8,114 nt of DNA from Oceanipulchritudo sp049975345 (GTDB lineage Bacteria; Verrucomicrobiota; Verrucomicrobiia; Opitutales; Oceanipulchritudinaceae): NCBI GenBank assembly GCA_049975345.1, contig JBNGDP010000148.1, positions 1 through 8,114 of the forward strand. Direction: 5' to 3'. The stretch's first letter is position 1, and every line of letters starts with the position of its first letter. The translations under genes were made by a program, and so were the position numbers. The notes under the pieces are model-generated. The model ran no database searches. It was given only the letters and a program-made list of their open reading frames with translations, and was not told the DNA's origin. This document shows positions 5,778 to 8,114 of this stretch, one piece after another.

Positions 5778-5857
5778 CCGTGGCCTCATCCACCTACGCC
5801 CTTGCGGGCTTCGGCGGATTCGACCACGGCTATGGGTATCAACGGCCCTAATGGGCC
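5778..5857 (-). repeat. Structured REP-like unit 2 (minus orientation)
   Basis: On the minus strand the same plan as unit 1 appears: GGCCC-ATTA-GGGCC (5857-5844), a linker with ATACCCATAG (5839-5830), then a hairpin (5829-5778). The outer 8-bp stem and the GA/GA internal loop are identical to unit 1. The middle stem (7 bp with one G-U) and the apical stem (4 bp, GCCC/GGGC) have different sequences that still pair. The 3x3 loop is GAA/GTA, and the tip is GCAA, a GNRA tetraloop. The purine loops and the tetraloop only exist on this strand, which tells the sense of the unit. Confidence 0.8.
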
Positions 5858-5887
5858 TTAGGGCCTGCGGCATTCAGAGGTTTCGTA

Positions 5888-5958
5888 AAAATGGCCAAAC
5901 TCCAGACCCGGACCTTGGGCGGGAGTCCTTCCTTAACCGAGTGCCATTCAGTCTGGAG
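5888..5958 (-). repeat. 18-bp-core repeat, copy B (inverted, short)
   Basis: Read on the minus strand, GAATGGCACTCGGTTAAG (5949-5932) is followed after 26 nt by CTGGAGTTTGGCCATTTT (5905-5888). Both 18-mers occur in the same order at 7961-7978 and 8088-8105, but there 109 nt apart, so this is a short form with a different or deleted middle. An 8-bp inverted repeat (CTCCAGAC 5900-5907, GTCTGGAG 5951-5958) encloses the copy. Confidence 0.8.
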
Positions 5959-6033
5959 GCGCCCCTCATCCTGCCGGATCGGCTGGAGAAATTCGGAGGA
6001 CTATCCTGCTGAAGGGAGGCGCGGATCCCAACG

Positions 6034-7068
6034 TTAGCGCAAGGGCCGGACCATGTTCCAGGTGTTTGCCGCGTAATAGTGGCCAGGGCGACCTTCCCGG
6101 GGACCGGGGCCGTCGGCGGTGGCGGCGAAAAGCCAGGCGGGTTCGTTTTTCTCGAACAGGATGAAGGGACGTTCGATGCTGGCCTGCATGGTTTCGGTCC
6201 CGTCGTCCCAGCGCATGGTGCGGGACCATGCCATGACCGGGTCGGCGAGGGACCAGTCCGTTCCGTTGGGCGAGTGCAGGTGCACGGCGGCGTGGAATTC
6301 CCCGGTGATCTTTCCGGTAAGGTCCTTGCAGACCATTTCGTAGTGGTCTTTCTCCCACCAGACAAACGGGTCTTCGATGCGGAGCCCGCTGCCGGGATCG
6401 ACCACGGGTCCGTCCCCCACGCGGACAAACGGATGGTCGGGACTCTCCGCCACAGCAAGGCCCAGCCGGCATCCCGTGCTGCGGTAGTAGAGCAGGATCC
6501 GCCCATCGGGCGCAAGGCAGGCGGCGGGATTGGTGACGATATGGTTGTCCCAGTGATCGGGACGGTTGTCGAGGGTGGGGGTATCGGGCCGTTGCCAGGG
6601 ACCGAAGACCGAGCCGGACCGGGCCATGCCGATGCGGATGTCATGGAACCAAAACGGCAGATCCCCGTTGCCGACGGGTTTGGCCCGGCGCAAGCGGTCA
6701 ATCTCCGAAAGGTCGGGACGGGGGCCCGGGTAGCTGCTGCCGATGTAAAAGAGCAGGTACTCCTCCCCGCGCTTGATGATGAAAGGGTTGTGCGTCATCC
6801 GCCCGTCCCAAAAGTCCGGTCCCCGTTCCGGCAACACCACCTCTTCGAAGGCATACGGCCCTTCCGGCGTGTCCGATGAGGCGCGCACCACCTCGGATGC
6901 GGCCAGATAGCCATGGTAGAACGGGTAGGATTTGGGCCAGCGGGCCGCGAACATATGGTAACGGTCGTCCTCGCCTTTGACTACGGAGCCGCACCACACC
7001 CAGTAGTCGTCCTGTTGGAAGCCGCCGTGCCGGACGGCCGGGTGGAGTCGTTGATGAAAGGGAATCAT
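6034..7068 (-). CDS. Five-bladed beta-propeller glycosidase, GH43-like
   Basis: 344 aa, no signal peptide. The sequence has the propeller glycosidase look of clan GH-F/J enzymes: aromatic-rich repeats with acidic motifs, namely DDYWVWCGSVVKGEDDRYHM (about 20-39), THNPFIIKRGEEYLLFYIGS (92-111), HWDNHIVTNPAACLAPDGR (172-190) and GLRIEDPFVWWEKDHYEMV (228-246). Acidic residues of these motifs (Asp20/21, Asp174, Glu232) are candidate catalytic groups by position; I cannot assign them firmly. This type is common among polysaccharide-degrading Verrucomicrobiota, Planctomycetota and Bacteroidota. The CAZy family and substrate remain uncertain; it could also be a phosphorylase-like GH130 relative. I chose ATG 7068 (MIPFHQRLHP), with GAAAGA 11 nt upstream; an ATG at 7131 would add 21 residues without a ribosome site. 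It lies alone, 135 nt from the toxin-antitoxin pair. Confidence 0.87.
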   Translation of the reverse strand: MIPFHQRLHPAVRHGGFQQDDYWVWCGSVVKGEDDRYHMFAARWPKSYPFYHGYLAASEVVRASSDTPEGPYAFEEVVLPERGPDFWDGRMTHNPFIIKRGEEYLLFYIGSSYPGPRPDLSEIDRLRRAKPVGNGDLPFWFHDIRIGMARSGSVFGPWQRPDTPTLDNRPDHWDNHIVTNPAACLAPDGRILLYYRSTGCRLGLAVAESPDHPFVRVGDGPVVDPGSGLRIEDPFVWWEKDHYEMVCKDLTGKITGEFHAAVHLHSPNGTDWSLADPVMAWSRTMRWDDGTETMQASIERPFILFEKNEPAWLFAATADGPGPREGRPGHYYAANTWNMVRPLR

Positions 7069-7166
7069 GGCGTTTGTCTTTCGGTCGTTTGGGAACGGGA
7101 CCAAGTCCCAAGCGGTGTCGCGTCGTCCCATCGTGAGGGCTAGCTCAAGCGCCTAGTCTTGATCGG

Positions 7167-7184
7167 TCAACCGCTTCTGGTTGA
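7167..7184. promoter_or_regulatory. Inverted repeat upstream of the glycosidase
   Basis: TCAACC-N6-GGTTGA is a perfect 6-bp inverted repeat, extended as plus-strand RNA by two G-U pairs and one C-G pair (7164-7187). It sits about 100 nt upstream of the glycosidase start and 20 nt after the DUF5615 stop codon. No T run follows on either strand, so a terminator is unlikely; an operator for the glycosidase is the better guess. Confidence 0.35.
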
Positions 7185-7203
7185 TTGCATTGCTGCAGTT
7201 GAA

Positions 7204-7536
7204 TTATAACAGTACCAAAATCCAAGGCTTGCCATCCTGTCCTAACGAACGAATGGCTTCAGTCTTGCAGCGCAGCTTGGAAATTATGTCCCTGGTGGAA
7301 CAATTTCCTGTTCTTACCCAGACAATTGCCGGTGGGAATCCGAACACCAGGCCCCAGTCGCTGAAATCGGAATCCTTGGATACGATGCAATATCCGTTAA
7401 CCTTGGCGAATTCCCAAACAGCCAAATCTGCCGCCCTATCCAATCCAAGTTCATGCAGATGCTTTGAACCCGGGAATTCCGCAGAAAGAATGGCTGGAAT
7501 CCGCGGCGACAGGTTATGGTCAAACAGGAGTTTCAT
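7204..7536 (-). CDS. DUF5615 PIN-like toxin (VapC-type)
   Basis: 110 aa, a compact PIN-like nuclease of the DUF5615 family, thought to act as the toxin of a type II pair. Typical signatures are MKLLFDHNLSPRIP at the N-terminus (the acidic Asp6 and Asn8 region), then the HLHELGLDRAAD segment, then the central IVSKDSDFSDW (metal-binding Asp pair, about residues 52-62) and VWVRTGNCSTRDI near the C-terminus. The start codon overlaps the stop of the DUF433 gene (ATGA, 7533-7536), the usual antitoxin-toxin coupling. Base composition is visibly lower in GC than fkp or the glycosidase, suggesting separate acquisition. All family landmarks are present, so it is probably intact. RNA cleavage is family knowledge, not proven here. 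Confidence 0.9.
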   Translation of the reverse strand: MKLLFDHNLSPRIPAILSAEFPGSKHLHELGLDRAADLAVWEFAKVNGYCIVSKDSDFSDWGLVFGFPPAIVWVRTGNCSTRDIISKLRCKTEAIRSLGQDGKPWILVLL

Positions 7537-7772
7537 GCGGTAGCCAATACCTGGCTGCGCTCACGATCCGCTGCATAGGCCAAACAGGCCTTGATGTCAG
7601 CCGCCTCCAAATAGGGAAAATCCTGCAGGATTTCCTCCTGGGTCATACCGGAGGCCAGATAGCTGAGCACGTCATAGACCGTAATGCGCAATCCCCGGAT
7701 ACAGGGCCTTCCTCCGCATTTGCCTGCTTCAATGGTAATCCTACCTTCGCAATTCATGCTGCAAATATTCAT
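7533..7772 (-). CDS. DUF433 antitoxin (VapB-like)
   Basis: 79 aa with the full DUF433 pattern: RITIEAGKCGGRPCIRGLRI (11-30), TVYDVLSYLASGMTQEEIL (31-49), DFPYLEAADIKACLAYAADR (51-70). The family has a winged-helix-like DNA-binding fold and pairs with DUF5615 or other PIN-type toxins. I start at ATG 7772 because GGAAAG stands about 10 nt upstream; ATG 7757 lacks a ribosome site, and the frame extending up to 7919 is repeat-derived and not family-like. It probably represses its own operon; no clear promoter box can be picked in 7773-7910. Confidence 0.92.
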   Translation of the reverse strand: MNICSMNCEGRITIEAGKCGGRPCIRGLRITVYDVLSYLASGMTQEEILQDFPYLEAADIKACLAYAADRERSQVLATA

Positions 7773-7912
7773 CGAATTGAATCTTTCCGCAAGCATTTGT
7801 TGGCGCCCTTTCCGGACGCTTTGCGAATACCCGACCCGAGTGACAACAAACCGTCTTCGCCAGTGCCCCCGCATAAAAACTGAGAATTGTACCAATAAGC
7901 GTTGTGTCCGGC

Positions 7913-7946
7913 ACCCCATCTTCGCTCGCTGCGCGAGCTTCGGGGT
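7913..7946 (-). repeat. Third purine-loop hairpin
   Basis: On the minus strand: ACCCC (7946-7942), GAA, stem GCTCGC (7938-7933), loop GCA, GCGAGC (7929-7924), GAA, a GAT bulge, then GGGGT (7917-7913). The GAA-stem-GCA-stem-GAA design equals the upper half of unit 1 at 5642-5664 although the stem sequence is different. It stands upstream of the DUF433 gene and just before the 18-bp-core repeat. Confidence 0.65.
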
Positions 7947-7960
7947 CTAGGGTCCAGGGT

Positions 7961-8105
7961 GAATGGCACTCGGTTAAGGAGGGCTGTCGAGGAGCTTCCC
8001 CAGTGGCTTCCCCGGGGGAATGGGATGCTCAAAATAGCCAACGCGCCTTGAAAAGGGGTGGAGATCCTCGCGGCCCTTCAGGCGGACTGGAGTTTGGCCA
8101 TTTTA
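7961..8105 (+). repeat. 18-bp-core repeat, copy C (long form)
   Basis: Starts with GAATGGCACTCGGTTAAG (7961-7978) and ends with CTGGAGTTTGGCCATTTT (8088-8105). The first 62 nt resemble copy A and the two end blocks equal those of copy B, so this copy links the other two into one family. Its middle contains TTCCC/GGGAA near 8009-8021. The repeat may continue beyond the window. Confidence 0.8.
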
Positions 8106-8114
8106 CCGGGCCAC

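Noticed and set aside
5604..5873. Open frames on both strands across the REP-like pair
   Set aside because: Shared translations follow from the inverted repeats; no start with a ribosome site and no protein-like composition.
5874..6701. 275-codon minus-strand frame overlapping the glycosidase
   Set aside because: Pro/Ser/Arg-rich shadow of the glycosidase in another frame; no family features.
7203..7208. TATAAT on the minus strand as a promoter for the glycosidase
   Set aside because: It lies at the stop codon of the DUF5615 gene and no -35-like box stands at the right distance.
1..8114. CRISPR array, rRNA, complete insertion sequence or prophage genes
   Set aside because: No regularly spaced repeats, no rRNA-like stretch, and no intact transposase, integrase or structural phage gene could be seen on either strand.

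Overview
The window reads as chromosomal DNA of a high-GC, carbohydrate-using bacterium of the PVC type. Verrucomicrobiota (Opitutae-like) is my best guess, and it is inference: it rests on the pairing of a Bacteroides-type bifunctional fkp with a marine-type beta-propeller glycosidase, on recombinase/HTH debris, and on many dispersed palindromic repeats. No rRNA or marker gene is present to prove it.

Layout. (1) 1-3781: an AT-rich leader, a HAD phosphatase of the beta-phosphoglucomutase/YqaB type (+), and convergently, 5 nt away, a full-length fkp (-) for GDP-L-fucose salvage. fkp is divergent from tRNA-His(GTG), which has its own TTGACA promoter. (2) 3782-5063: accessory DNA downstream of the tRNA. 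It holds a dispersed repeat split by a ~199-bp insert, a small HTH protein translationally coupled to a frameshifted C-terminal remnant of a serine recombinase, and a hicB-hicA toxin-antitoxin pair. All genes here are on the minus strand. (3) 5064-6033: almost 1 kb without a convincing gene, packed with repeats. These include an intact copy of the split repeat, two copies of an 18-bp-core repeat in opposite orientations, and a remarkable inverted pair of ~80-nt structured units. (4) 6034-7068: a five-bladed beta-propeller glycosidase (-). (5) 7204-7772: a DUF433/DUF5615 (VapBC-like) toxin-antitoxin pair (-), visibly lower in GC than fkp. (6) 7773-8114: repeats again, with another palindrome of the same style and a longer copy of the 18-bp-core repeat.

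How it fits together. fkp turns free L-fucose into GDP-L-fucose for surface glycans. The glycosidase probably releases sugars from a polysaccharide, but nothing shows that the two act in one pathway. The two toxin-antitoxin pairs, the recombinase debris and the repeats look like small mobile or selfish cargo lodged between housekeeping genes.

The most unusual signal is the set of hairpins at 5626-5680 (+), 5778-5829 (-) and 7913-7946 (-). Their stem sequences differ but stay complementary, while purine internal loops (GA/GA, GAA/GAA) and GCA or GCAA apical loops recur. This is the signature of a structured REP/BIME-like nucleic-acid family rather than of chance palindromes.
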